In this document: positions 47,818 through 57,527 of the stretch, piece by piece
How positions within the stretch are numbered: position 1 is the first letter of the stretch
How the letters are laid out: every line of letters starts with the position of its first letter
Assembly (NCBI RefSeq): GCF_042660705.1
Contig: NZ_JBHSUQ010000001.1
Strand: one strand, 5' to 3'
Length of the DNA: 64,000 nucleotides
Source of the DNA: Undibacterium_A arcticum
GTDB lineage: Bacteria > Pseudomonadota > Gammaproteobacteria > Burkholderiales > Burkholderiaceae_D
Notes under the pieces: generated by a model
Databases searched by the model: none
Seen by the model: the letters and a program-made list of their open reading frames with translations, nothing else
Told to the model about the DNA's origin: nothing
Made by a program: the position numbers and the translations under genes

Positions 47818-49101
47818 ATGATTTCTCTGGCATCCGGTGCTCCGGCCGATATTGCGCTCGCCAAGCCCGCTGTGTCGCAGCTCAAGCGCGACCTGCACAA
47901 GGCGCTACTGCGCAAGCGGATCGCTGCGCTCACGCTGATTGCACCGCTGGCGATCTTCTTGCTGGTGACCTTCGTGGTGCCGATCGCGGTGCTGCTGACG
48001 CGCGCGATCGCCAATCCCGAAATCGCCTCGACCCTGCCGCACACGGTCGCCGCGCTGTCCGGCTGGGACCGGAAATCGGCGCCGCCGGATGTCGCCTACG
48101 CCGCACTGGCCGACGATCTGGCCAAGGCCGCCGCCGACAACACCACCGGCGCGCTGGCACGGCGCATCAATGCGGAACTGCCCGGCGCCCGTTCGGTCAT
48201 CCTGAAGACCGCGCGCGCCTTGCCATTGAAGGATGCCGACGGCAAGCCGCTGCCGGCGAGCGCCATCCAGCCAGCGCTGGTCAACCTCGACGAGCAATGG
48301 GGCCAGCTGGCCACCTGGCAGGTGATCGCCAAGAACGGCGCGCGTTACTCGCCGTATTATGTGCTGGCCGCGCTCGACCTGAAGCAGGATGCCTTCGGCC
48401 AGGTGCACAATGCCGACGAGAGCGAGTCGGCGTTTCGCAAGATTTTCGGGCGCACCTTCCTGATCAGCCTGGTCGTGACGCTGTGCACCCTGGTGATCGG
48501 CTATCCGCTCGCGTACTGGCTGTCGACCATGTCGGAGCGGCGCGCCAACCTGTTCATGATCCTGGTGCTGATCCCGTTCTGGACCTCGATCCTGGTGCGC
48601 GTTGCGGCCTGGATCGTGCTGCTGCAATCGGAAGGCCTGGTCAACAAGGCGCTGATGGCGCTCGGCCTGACCCAGGCGCCGCTGGAACTGCTGTTCAACC
48701 GGATCGGCGTGTACATCTCGATGACCCACATCCTGCTGCCGTTCATGATCCTGCCGCTGTACAGCGTGATGAAATCGATTCCGCCGACCTACATGCAGGC
48801 CGCGATCTCGCTCGGCAGCCATCCGTTCGCCGCATTCTGGCGCGTGTACGTGCCGCAGACTTACCCGGGCGTCGGCGCCGGCGGCCTCCTGGTGTTCATC
48901 CTCGCGCTCGGCTACTACATCACGCCGGCGCTGCTGGGCGGCCCGAACGAGCAGATGGTCAGCTACTACGTCGCCTATTTCACCAACCTCACCATCAACT
49001 GGGGCATGGCCTGCGCGCTCGGCGCCCTGCTGTTTGCGGCGACGCTGGTGCTGTATGCGGTGTATCGGCGCTTCGCCAAAATCGACGTGAGCATGGGTTA
49101 G
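47818..49101 (+). CDS. ABC transporter permease, PotB-like
   Basis: 427 residues, longer than E. coli PotB because a ~150-residue extracytoplasmic insert follows the first membrane helix (LIAPLAIFLLVTFVVPIAVLLTRA); the remaining helices carry the binding-protein-dependent transport domain. The EAA-type loop is in AAISLGSHPFAAFWRVYVPQ. The insert is a feature of a known subgroup of these permeases. Partner of the following permease and preceding ATPase. Confidence 0.9.
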   Translation: MISLASGAPADIALAKPAVSQLKRDLHKALLRKRIAALTLIAPLAIFLLVTFVVPIAVLLTRAIANPEIASTLPHTVAALSGWDRKSAPPDVAYAALADDLAKAAADNTTGALARRINAELPGARSVILKTARALPLKDADGKPLPASAIQPALVNLDEQWGQLATWQVIAKNGARYSPYYVLAALDLKQDAFGQVHNADESESAFRKIFGRTFLISLVVTLCTLVIGYPLAYWLSTMSERRANLFMILVLIPFWTSILVRVAAWIVLLQSEGLVNKALMALGLTQAPLELLFNRIGVYISMTHILLPFMILPLYSVMKSIPPTYMQAAISLGSHPFAAFWRVYVPQTYPGVGAGGLLVFILALGYYITPALLGGPNEQMVSYYVAYFTNLTINWGMACALGALLFAATLVLYAVYRRFAKIDVSMG

Positions 49102-49129
49102 CTGATGGATATCGCTATTAATTGGTTTG

Positions 49130-49280
49130 TCGTCCCAGTGCACGCTGGGACCCAGTGGCGTATTTGGCATCTGGCAGCATCTTGCCCATTGTTTCGCGTT
49201 AAAACGGCGGGCTTTTTTCGTACCTCAAGCACTCACGGTGCGTGACGAACGACACTGGATTCCAGCGTCCGCTGGAATGA
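49130..49280. repeat. Two short inverted repeats between the permease genes
   Basis: GTCCCAG-N6-CTGGGAC (49132-49151) and ATTCCAGCG-N2-CGCTGGAAT (49259-49278). The second type (CACTGGATTCCAGC...) is a common dispersed repeat in proteobacteria. They spread two genes that are normally adjacent. Confidence 0.6.
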
Positions 49281-49310
49281 CCCGGATTTTGAATTTGTAG
49301 AGGCGCCCTG

Positions 49311-50147
49311 ATGATCAAATCCTTGCCCTTATTTCCGCCGTATGTGTCGTTACCAGAGCGCATCTGGTTCTTCCTGCTGCGCGGCTTCAACCTGCTGGTG
49401 CTGGTGTTTCTGGTATTGCCGATCCTGGTGATCATTCCGTTGTCGTTTTCCGACAGCAGCTTCCTGTCGTATCCGATGCCCGGCGTGTCGCTGCGCTGGT
49501 ACGACAACCTGATCCATTCGGAAGAGTGGATCCGCGCCGCCAAGAACAGCTTCATCGTCGCACCGCTGGCGACCGTCATCGCGACCGTGCTCGGCACCTT
49601 GGCGGCGGTCGGCCTGAACAAGGCCGATTTCACCGGCAAGGGGCTGCTGATGGCGATCCTGATCTCGCCGATGGTGGTGCCGGTGGTGGTGGTCGGCGTC
49701 GGCGTCTACCTGTTCTTCGCGCAGATCGGCCTGGCCGACAGCTATACCGGCCTGATCCTGGCGCACGCCGCATTGGGCGCGCCGTTCGTCGTCACCACGG
49801 TGTCGGCCACGCTGCAGGGCTTCAACCACAACCTGGTGCGCGCCAGCATGAGTCTCGGCGCCGGTCCACTGCGCACGTTCTGGCGCATCACGCTGCCGGT
49901 GATCGCGCCGGGCCTGATTTCCGGCGCGCTGTTTGCGTTCGCCACCTCGTTCGACGAAGTGGTGATCACGCTGTTCGTCGCCGGCCCGCAGCAAACCACG
50001 TTGCCGCGCCAGATGTTTACCGGCATCAAGGAAAACATCAGCCCGACCATCGCCGCGCTCGCTACTATACTGATCGTATTCTCTACCTGCCTGTTACTGG
50101 TTCTTGAATGGTTGCGCGGGCGTAACAAGGCCGCGGCCAAGATATAA
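49311..50147 (+). CDS. ABC transporter permease, PotC-like
   Basis: 278 residues with six predicted membrane helices, the standard PotC length. N-terminus IWFFLLRGFNLLVLVFLVLP; EAA-type loop in ASMSLGAGPLRTFWRITLPV. Completes the four-part importer (ATPase, binding protein, two permeases). The ATG at 49311 fits the family; the ribosome site is modest (GAGG, 49300-49303). Confidence 0.92.
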   Translation: MIKSLPLFPPYVSLPERIWFFLLRGFNLLVLVFLVLPILVIIPLSFSDSSFLSYPMPGVSLRWYDNLIHSEEWIRAAKNSFIVAPLATVIATVLGTLAAVGLNKADFTGKGLLMAILISPMVVPVVVVGVGVYLFFAQIGLADSYTGLILAHAALGAPFVVTTVSATLQGFNHNLVRASMSLGAGPLRTFWRITLPVIAPGLISGALFAFATSFDEVVITLFVAGPQQTTLPRQMFTGIKENISPTIAALATILIVFSTCLLLVLEWLRGRNKAAAKI

Positions 50148-50291
50148 GCGCGCGCGAATCTCTGAAACGCGTCTCTGAAACGCGGACCTTGCCGCATTTG
50201 ACGCAGCACCTTGCAGATGCGCCTAGCGGATTTGCAAAAGAGTGGTTCTCATGTTAAAGAATAGCTTTTAGCCCGGCTAGAATTTATCTCC

Positions 50292-51250
50292 ATGATCGAC
50301 CACAATGCCGTCCCGTTTTCCCTGCGTCAGATTCGATACTTCCTGGCTACTGCGGAGACGCTCTCGATCACCGAGGCGGCACATCGGCTGCACATTTCCC
50401 AGCCATCGGTATCGACCACCATCTCGGCGCTGGAAGAGATGTTCGGCACCCAACTGTTCATCCGCCATCATGCACAGGGCATGTCGCTGACGCCCGCCGG
50501 GCGTCTGCTGGCCAGCGAGGCGCGGGCCTTGCTGAAGCAGTCGGAAGAATTAAATGCGACCCTGAAAGAGTTTCGAACACCAGCAGCACCGGCACGCTCG
50601 AGGTCGGCTTTCTGGTCACCTTGGCACCGATGTTGATGCCGACGCTGACCAAGGGATTTACGGATCGTTTCCCGAATGTGCGGGTGACGCCGACCGAAGG
50701 CAATCACGCTTTCCTGCTCGACTCGTTGCGCACCGGTTTGCTCGATTGCGTGGTGACCTATGACTTCAGCCTACTACCTGAACTGAACTTCCATTCGATC
50801 ATCGAACTGCCGCCTTTCGTGTTACTGCCGCCTGAGCACCGGCTCGCGAAAAACGCATCGGTGACACTGGTGGAACTGGCAGACGAGCCGATGGTGCAGC
50901 TCGATCTGCCGTTGAGCCGCGAGTACTTCAATTCACTGTTTGTACGAGCCGGCCTGCAACCAAGCGTCGCCTACCGCTCTGCATTCGCCGACGTGGTGCA
51001 CGCCATGGTCGCCGCGGGTTTTGGGTATACGCTTTGGAATTTTCCATTGCACAACATGATGACGGCCAGCGGCAACCGTTTTATCAGCCGGCCACTCGAA
51101 CCGGGCCTGCTGCCGGCGCGACTGGGGCTGGTATCACTTGAATCGGATCGTCCGCGCAAGGTCGTGCGCACCTTCCATGATCATTGCATCGCGACCTTAA
51201 CGGACGGCATTCCGGATCTGGTGGCAGCCATAGGACTTCTAACGAATTAA
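50292..51250 (+). CDS. LysR family transcriptional regulator (frameshifted)
   Basis: 319 residues after correction. Helix-turn-helix: FSLRQIRYFLATAETLSITE, AAHRLHISQPSVSTTISALE. The frame is lost at about 50575; one missing base before AACACCAGC restores EFRNTSSTGTLEVGFLVTLAP, the start of the effector domain. 144 bases after the importer, same strand; the likely regulator of the catabolic/import cluster, though a plus-strand LysR downstream of its targets is less typical than a divergent one. Confidence 0.85.
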
Positions 51251-51325
51251 CCGGCTGGCACGACGTTGTCGCGCCAGTCCCGGTCGAATATAAAGTTAGG
51301 CAGGTTAAGTCGTGCCCACCCTCTT

Positions 51326-52510
51326 TTATTTACGGCACGAGGGTGGAAGCTGCGTCGGCTTCAGGCCTGCACCGTTTGTGCAGCCCCAGGTGATGCGACC
51401 TTCGGCGTCGGCTGCGGGCATGAAGATGAGTTCGCCTTGTTTGGTGCTGACGGTGAGCACCATCTGCTTAGGGGCGAGCTGCAGCCGGGTACCATCGGCC
51501 AGTTGCGACGGAACACCAGCAATGTATAGCGATTCGGGAATCTTCTTGTTGGACTGGTAGTAGTTGCCCAGCGCCTCGCGCGCGCCCTGCGATCCGATCA
51601 TGGCGGCGCTGACCTTGGCCCTGACCGTGTAGTCCTGATACGCCGGCAGGGCCACGGCAGCCAGCATGCCGACGATGTAGACGAGCATCAGCAAGCCGAA
51701 GCCTGCACCCAAGCGCCCGGCATACGGAACGAACAAAGCCAGGAGGTAGGCGAAGCCACTGCGCGGGGGCATTGACGCTCCGGTGTCCATCACGCGGGCT
51801 GCGCGCTTAGTCAGCCAAGGGTAGCCGGCGGTCAGTTCGTGAAATGACATCCAGAAGCCCGACGAATGGTTCGCTTGGCGGAGATAGGCATTGACGTCGA
51901 GCTTTTCCCAGCGTTCGGCACCAGCTGACAATGCGGCCAACGCCCGCGCTGCACCCTCGGGCGATTCGCTGCATGCCAGCCCGTGTCGATCGCAGGTGCT
52001 CTCGCGAGCGCGGGAATAGGCCGCGCCGAGCAGAGGCAACCACAGCGCCGGCCAGCGCAACAGGTGACCGCTCAGGTGCTTCATTCGCAAGTGTCCGAGC
52101 TCGTGGCCGATGTAGAAACGAACGCCCTCGGCATGCTTATCCATCGCATCAACTACGTCCGACATCAGCACGACGAACTGTGTGCCGAGGTACTTGGTGG
52201 CGAACGCATTGAGGCCGCCATTGCCATTCAGGATGTAGGCCTGCGGGCGCGTCTTCATCTGTAGTCGATCGCAACAAGCGGTAAATTGCGCGTGCAGGTC
52301 GGGGAACTGGTCTTCTGACAGTTCGACTCCATTGCCCTTGATGTGCGCGATCAGCGCGGATTGTACGAACAGGTACAGCACAAAACCAAGCGCCAGCCCG
52401 ATTAATGCGACACCGAAGGTGCCGACGATTAAGCCTAGCCAGATCAGCAGGCCGATAACCAGCGTGATGGCGGCGAGCGTGCGCTCGCGTGGATAAACGA
52501 GTTCGTTCAC
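51326..52510 (-). CDS. M48-type zinc metalloprotease fused to a type IV pilin-like domain
   Basis: 394 residues. Two N-terminal membrane helices (about 12-52) precede an M48 peptidase domain with HELGH at 136-140 and the third-ligand region ARESTCDRHG (Glu170). After another hydrophobic stretch, residues ~268-394 look like a pilin: GMLAAVALPAYQDYTVRAKV (281-300) is nearly the pilin N-terminal helix, and the end (ITWGC...PPSC, Cys377 and Cys392) matches the pilin D-loop disulfide. The prepilin peptidase site and Glu5 are missing, so it should stay membrane-embedded. Possible role: processing or quality control of pilins or other envelope proteins (inference). Confidence 0.8.
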   Translation of the reverse strand: MNELVYPRERTLAAITLVIGLLIWLGLIVGTFGVALIGLALGFVLYLFVQSALIAHIKGNGVELSEDQFPDLHAQFTACCDRLQMKTRPQAYILNGNGGLNAFATKYLGTQFVVLMSDVVDAMDKHAEGVRFYIGHELGHLRMKHLSGHLLRWPALWLPLLGAAYSRARESTCDRHGLACSESPEGAARALAALSAGAERWEKLDVNAYLRQANHSSGFWMSFHELTAGYPWLTKRAARVMDTGASMPPRSGFAYLLALFVPYAGRLGAGFGLLMLVYIVGMLAAVALPAYQDYTVRAKVSAAMIGSQGAREALGNYYQSNKKIPESLYIAGVPSQLADGTRLQLAPKQMVLTVSTKQGELIFMPAADAEGRITWGCTNGAGLKPTQLPPSCRK

Positions 52511-52754
52511 GTTTTATTCCTTTTAAATTGCGCTGCTGAGTTATTTAGACGATTGCTGGATGGAAGCTGCCGGCTAACCTGAAGTTGTCACAAATCGCAA
52601 CATGGCAATTTAACATGGGAAGTTGCCACTCAACAAGTAAATGCAATGTCACGGAGAGCGGCTTGAATCTTGGCGACCCAGATTAAAACTCGCTGCCTTC
52701 TCGCAGGTAAAACGCTGGAAAAGTTGGCGAACTTGGACACGCCTGAAATACCAA

Positions 52755-54140
52755 TTATTTCCCAATACAAAACCGGCTAAATATCACCCCTAGCAAATCA
52801 TCCGACGAAAACGCGCCGGTGATGCTCGACAGCTGGTCCTGCGCCAGCCGCAACTCTTCCGCGAACAGATCGAGCGACTGATCGCTGTGTGACGCGTGCT
52901 CGGCTGCATTGCTCAGGTGCTCGCGCGCGGCTTTTAAGGCGATCAGGTGGCGTTCGCGCGCCAGGTACAGCGATTCGCCGGTCTGCTGCCAGCCGGCGAT
53001 GCGCAGCAGTTCGGCGCGCAGCAGGTCGATGCCCTGCCCCTCATGCGCCGACAGGTAGACGTGGGTCGCGTCGGGCGTCTGCTCGACCGACGGCTGGTGG
53101 CCGGACAGGTCGATCTTGTTCCACACCCGCAGCACCGGCACATTGGCCGGAAAGCGCGCCACGATCGCTTCGTCGGCGCGGGTCGGTCCCTGGTCGGCGT
53201 CCAGCAGATGCAGGATCACGTCGGCCTTGCCGACCTCGGCCCAGGTGCGTTCGATGCCGATCCGTTCGACCTCGTCGCCGTCCTCGGCCACGGTGCGGAT
53301 GCCGGCGGTGTCGATGATGTTGAGCGGGATGCCTTCGATCTGGATGGTTTCGGTGACCTTGTCGCGGGTGGTGCCGGCAATCGCGGTGACGATCGCGACG
53401 TCGGCGCCGGCCAGTGCATTCAGCAGCGACGACTTGCCGACGTTGGGCTGGCCGGCCAGCACGATGTTCAGGCCTTCGCGCAGCAGCGCGCCTTGCGCGG
53501 CCTGGCGCAATACCTGATCGAGCGTGGCGCGAATGCCGGCCAGTTGGCCGCGCGCATCGGACTGCTCTAGAAAATCGATTTCTTCTTCTGGAAAATCGAG
53601 CGTCGCCTCGACCAGCATGCGCAGGTGCGTGACGCGTTCGACCAGCGCGTGGATCGTCTTTGAAAACGCGCCGGCCAACGATTGCGAGGCCGACCTGGCG
53701 GCCGCTTCGGTCGACGCCTCGATCAGGTCGGCCACCGCTTCGGCCTGCGCCAGATCGAGCTTGTCGTTCAGAAAGGCGCGCCGCGTGAATTCGCCCGGCT
53801 CGGCTAGTCGCAGGCCGATTTCCTTGCCGGCATCGAGGCAGCGCGCCAGCAACATCTGCAGCACCACCGGTCCGCCATGACCTTGCAGTTCGAGCACGTC
53901 TTCGCCGGTGTAGGAGTGCGGTCCCTTGAAATGGATCGCGATGCCCTGGTCGATCACGCTGCCGTCGGCGTTGGTAAATGGCAGATACGTTGCGTGACGC
54001 GGTTTCAAGGTCTTGGCGCCGGGACCGAACAGCGCGTCGATCAGCGCCGACAGGTTTTTACCGGAGGCGCGTACCACGCCGATGCCGCCGCGGCCGGGGG
54101 CGGTGGCGATGGCGGCGATGGGGGAGTTATCGAGATTCAT
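52755..54140 (-). CDS. mnmE: tRNA modification GTPase MnmE
   Basis: 461 residues, standard length. With MnmG it installs the cmnm5/nm5 group on wobble U34 of certain tRNAs. N-terminal folate-binding domain (IAAIATAPGRGGIGVVRASG), central G domain with G1 GQPNVGKSS, G3 DTAGIR and G4 NKID, and the C-terminal catalytic CIGK. Last gene of the rpmH-rnpA-yidD-yidC-mnmE block; MnmG is not in the window. Confidence 0.97.
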   Translation of the reverse strand: MNLDNSPIAAIATAPGRGGIGVVRASGKNLSALIDALFGPGAKTLKPRHATYLPFTNADGSVIDQGIAIHFKGPHSYTGEDVLELQGHGGPVVLQMLLARCLDAGKEIGLRLAEPGEFTRRAFLNDKLDLAQAEAVADLIEASTEAAARSASQSLAGAFSKTIHALVERVTHLRMLVEATLDFPEEEIDFLEQSDARGQLAGIRATLDQVLRQAAQGALLREGLNIVLAGQPNVGKSSLLNALAGADVAIVTAIAGTTRDKVTETIQIEGIPLNIIDTAGIRTVAEDGDEVERIGIERTWAEVGKADVILHLLDADQGPTRADEAIVARFPANVPVLRVWNKIDLSGHQPSVEQTPDATHVYLSAHEGQGIDLLRAELLRIAGWQQTGESLYLARERHLIALKAAREHLSNAAEHASHSDQSLDLFAEELRLAQDQLSSITGAFSSDDLLGVIFSRFCIGK

Positions 54141-54524
54141 GTCGCGATTTTATCGTCATTGAAGAGCACACCAAGCGGAATCGCCATGAAAAAAGCCCAT
54201 GCAAGCACGGGCCTTTCCTCAGCGGGGCAATCAAGTGAAGATCGTTGCAGGATCTGGCTTTTAGCCCCTTCCCCCTTTGAGGGGGAAGGTTGGGATGGGG
54301 GGGCAGTGGTCGAGCGACAACGTGCAATATTCATCGACCGCACTACCCCCACCCCCAGGAGTATCCGCTTGCAAGCGGATACCGCTCCACAGGCAGGAGG
54401 CATGCCTCCTGAATTCCCTGCTGCGCCCCTAACCCCTGCAAGGGGGAGGGAACTTATCCTCGCGGTCGCACAGTTCGCGCGGATCTTTACGCGATCGCCC
54501 TGCTTCGGTCACACAGAAGCGGCG
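54141..54524. repeat. Palindromic repeat, family 2 (copy 2, 54263-54455) with nested palindromes
   Basis: Outer arms AGCCCCTTCCCCCTTTGAGG and its mirrored CCTGCAAGGGGGAGGG enclose a GGTCGAGCGACAACGTGC-type centre shared with copy 3 at 59050. This copy also holds two perfect palindromes not in the others: 22 bp at 54361-54382 (core CCGCTTGCAAGCGG) and 18 bp at 54394-54411 (CAGGAGGCATGCCTCCTG). No gene in this interval. Confidence 0.8.
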
Positions 54525-56187
54525 TCAGGCTCTGCCGTGCGTCATTTTCTTGGTAATCACCCACTGCTGCCCGATCGACAGCACGTTGTTGACGACCCAG
54601 TACAGCACCAGGCCGGCCGGGAAGAAGAAGAACATGACCGAGAAAGCGAGCGGCATGAACAGCATCATCTTGGCCTGCATCGGGTCGGCCGGTGCCGGAT
54701 TGAGCTTGGTCTGGATGAACATCGACACCGCGTAGATTACCGGCAGGATGTACCACGGATCGGGCGCGGCCAGGTTGTGGATCCAGCCCAGCCACGGCGC
54801 GCCGCGCATCTCGACGCTGGCCGACAGGACCCAGTACAGCGCCATAAAGACCGGCATCTGGATCAGGATCGGCAGGCAGCCGCCGAGCGGATTGATCTTT
54901 TCGGTCTTGTACAGCGCCATCATGGCCTGGTTCATCTTTTGCGGGTCGGACTTGTGACGCTCGCGGATTTCGGTCATTTTCGGCGTGACCAGTTTCATCT
55001 TGGCCATGCTGCGGAAGCTGGCGGCCGACAGCGGGAAGAACAGCAGCTTGATCAGGACCGTGAACGCGATGATGGTCCAGCCCCAGTTGCCGAGCACCTT
55101 GTGCAGTTGTTCCAGCACCCAGAAAATCGGCTGTGCAATGATGGTGGCCCAGCCATAGTCTTTCACCAGCACCAGGCCCGGCGCGGTTTTTCCAGCGCGG
55201 CCGATTCCTGCGGGCCGGAATACAGCGCGGCATCCTTCGATACCGTCGCACCCGGTGCGATGGTGCCGAGTGGCTCGACCGTGCCGATGGCGTACAGATT
55301 GTTGGCGACTTTCTTGGTGAAGATCTCGCGCGCGGTCTTGTCGCGCGGGATGAAGGCCGAGACGAAATAGTGCTGCACCAGCGCGATCCAGCCGTTGTCG
55401 GCCTTGGTCGCGTGTTCTTCGGTGCCTTTTTCAATCTTCTCGAAGTTCAGTTTCTGGAACTTGTCGGCCTCGGTGTACAGGGCCGGGCCGCTGAAGGTGC
55501 TATAGAAACGCGACTCGCCTTCCGGCTTGTTGCCGTCACGCACCAGTTGCAGGTAGAGCGACGGTGCCACCGGTGCCGTGCCGGTATTGGTGACTTCGTG
55601 CTTGACGTCGATCACATAGTCGCCGCGCTTGAAGGTGAAGGTCTTGGTCAGCTTCAGGCCGCCCTGCTCGGCTTCCAGCACCAGCTTGACTTCGTTGTTG
55701 CCGTCGAGCGTGCGCGGACCGGGTTTGGCGGTGAACAAGGTCTTATGGTTCGGGAACGTCACGCCATTGGCGCCGCCGATCAGGCCGGTTTCGGCCAGAT
55801 AAGTGTGGTTCGGGCTATTGTCGAACAGCACCAGATTGCTTTCTGGTCGACCGTGCCCTTGTGTTTCAGCAATTCCAGGTGCGTCAGTTCGCCGCCGGCG
55901 GTGTTGATTTCAACCTTTACCAGATCGGTACTGATCGCAATGGTCTCGCCCTTGATCGGCGTGGTGTCAGTGCTCACTGCGCCAGTGGCTGCCGCCGATG
56001 CTGGCGCTCCGCTGACGGCGCTGGCTTGCGGCACATCGGAAGTGGAAGCGCTGGCCGGGCCCTTCGCTTGCTGATTGGCAGTCGGGAAAAACATCGACGG
56101 CTTGCCGCTGGACCGCATCCAGTTATCCCACAGCAGCAATATCGATAGCGAAAACACAACCCACAGGACGGTACGTTTGATATCCAT
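54525..56187 (-). CDS. yidC: Membrane protein insertase YidC (two frameshifts)
   Basis: Inserts and folds inner-membrane proteins with or without SecYEG. About 554 residues after correction, the proteobacterial length. N-terminal anchor MDIKRTVLWVVFSLSILLLW, a periplasmic beta domain, then the conserved five-helix core (WGWTIIAFTVLIKLLFFPLS; GGCLPILIQMPVFMALYWVL). Frame breaks at about 55839 (AAA to AAAA gives VDQKSNLVLFDNSPN) and 55188 (A5 to A6 gives ALEKTAPGLVLVKDYGW). Two independent homopolymer losses in an essential gene argue for sequencing error. Confidence 0.95.
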
Positions 56188-56231
56188 AAGCGTAGTTTTT
56201 TATTTAGTTCAGGTGAGCAGTTCAGGTGAAT

Positions 56232-56522
56232 TCAGGAATGACGGCAGCCGCAATCGTTGGCGGCAGCCGTCGGTGCCGGTTTTTTCGGCACCGGATCAAG
56301 TCCGCCCGGGTGCCACGGATGGCATTTGCAGAGTCGTTTGGCCGACAGAAAACCACCCTTTGCGGCGCCGTGCTCGCGGATGGCTTCAAAGGCGTAGTCC
56401 GAGCAGCTCGGGTAAAACCGGCAGTTCTGTCCCAGCATCGGACTAATGCCGACCTTATATGCGCGCAACAACAGCAATAACAAGGACTGCAACACGGATG
56501 GCCGGGATTGCGGAGAAATCAT
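56232..56522 (-). CDS. yidD: Membrane protein insertion efficiency factor YidD
   Basis: 96 residues with the family core LLRAYKVGISPMLGQNCRFYPSCSDYAFEAI and CKCHPWHPGGLDPVP. A small inner-membrane-associated protein that assists YidC-dependent insertion. Its start overlaps the rnpA stop by four bases; yidC follows after 44 bases. Confidence 0.96.
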   Translation of the reverse strand: MISPQSRPSVLQSLLLLLLRAYKVGISPMLGQNCRFYPSCSDYAFEAIREHGAAKGGFLSAKRLCKCHPWHPGGLDPVPKKPAPTAAANDCGCRHS

Positions 56523-56914
56523 GACGCCGGCCCTCGCTCCGCCACGCGCTGCGACGCAAACAGCCGCAGCAACTCGGTGCGCAGCAAGACCTTGAGCGCG
56601 GCGCTGGTGGCCGGTCCCGCCTTGCTATTGACCGGCGCCGACAGCCGTACGACGCAGTCGACCGGGGGTAACTCGGACAGGCGGAATATTTCCCGGGTAA
56701 CACGTTTGATCGTGTTGCGGGTCACGGCGCGCGGCGCAAGGCGCTTGGCCACTACTACCCCAAGCCGCGCTTGTGGCAACTGGTTGGGGCGGGTATACAA
56801 CACGAAATGCGCGCTTTTTTGTGCGGGGCGCAAACGAAAAGCGGATGAAAACTCATCCGCTTTTACGATACGCCGGGCACGTGCGAAGTCCTGGCTGCGA
56901 TCGCCTGATGTCAT
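56519..56914 (-). CDS. rnpA: Ribonuclease P protein component
   Basis: 131 residues. Protein subunit of RNase P that helps the RNA subunit remove tRNA 5' leaders. The RNR signature is in VTRNTIKRVTREIFR, preceded by RLGVVVAKRLAPRA; N-terminal aromatic region EFSSAFRLRPAQKSAHFVLY. Start chosen at the ATG 56914; an in-frame GTG at 56947 would add 11 residues. Between rpmH and yidD as in most proteobacteria. Confidence 0.95.
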   Translation of the reverse strand: MTSGDRSQDFARARRIVKADEFSSAFRLRPAQKSAHFVLYTRPNQLPQARLGVVVAKRLAPRAVTRNTIKRVTREIFRLSELPPVDCVVRLSAPVNSKAGPATSAALKVLLRTELLRLFASQRVAERGPAS

Positions 56915-56970
56915 ATTGCCAGTCAGGCTTTCAGTACGGCTTGTCACGCAGCCAGCTGCGGACGGCTGGC

Positions 56971-57105
56971 TTAGACAGCCAGACGCTTGCGGCCTTTGGC
57001 GCGGCGTGCGTTCAGGACGTCGCGACCGCCGCGGGTTGCCATGCGTGCGCGGAAGCCGTGGGTACGCTTGCGGCGAACTACGGAAGGTTGGTAAGTACGT
57101 TTCAT
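56971..57105 (-). CDS. rpmH: Large ribosomal subunit protein bL34
   Basis: 44 residues, extremely basic: MKRTYQPSVVRRKRTHGFRA and onward to RRAKGRKRLAV. Found by reading the minus strand directly. First gene of the rnpA block and divergent from dnaA. Confidence 0.97.
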   Translation of the reverse strand: MKRTYQPSVVRRKRTHGFRARMATRGGRDVLNARRAKGRKRLAV

Positions 57106-57527
57106 GTTGGACTCGCTAATCAGCAAAAATAAATCGGGTACATCGGGCATTTACCCGGCATCGACCTGGGCAGATACGTACGTTGAGTAAGTAGCAACTT
57201 AACGCAAATCAAATAAATCGGGCGCGGAACCCTGAATTAAACAGCAGTTTCCAACCTTCTGTCAAGGTTTATGCGCTCAGTTTCCTATCTGTTGCTGTTG
57301 TTGCCGCGCCGGCAAGATGGGGATAAGCGGCGTCGGGCCACCGCCTATGCGGCGCCCCGCGACTGCAGCCAGGCGGCGGAAAATAAGCCGCCAGCCTGTG
57401 GATAACTCTGCCCGGCAGGGGTAGAATAGCGGATACTTTGCGGCGCGCCCTCGGATGTCGGCCCGGCAGGTTTCAATCCCGAGGCATTCTCGATACGCCC
57501 CTCCACCGCTTTTCAAACAGACGATTA
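57106..57527. promoter_or_regulatory. rpmH-dnaA divergent region with two DnaA boxes
   Basis: 422 bases. Contains TGTGGATAA (57397-57405, perfect) and TGGGGATAA (57318-57326, one mismatch); the first lies just before a TAGAAT -10-like hexamer (57422-57427), suggesting autorepression of dnaA. Hairpin GGCGGC...GCCGCC at 57372-57392. There are no DnaA-trio runs or AT-rich unwinding tract, so it does not look like a complete origin. Confidence 0.65.

Noticed and set aside
57106..57527. rpmH-dnaA gap as the replication origin
   Set aside because: Only one perfect and one near DnaA box, no trinucleotide run and no AT-rich tract; better explained as dnaA autoregulation. The 4.7-5.3 kb region is far richer in origin elements.
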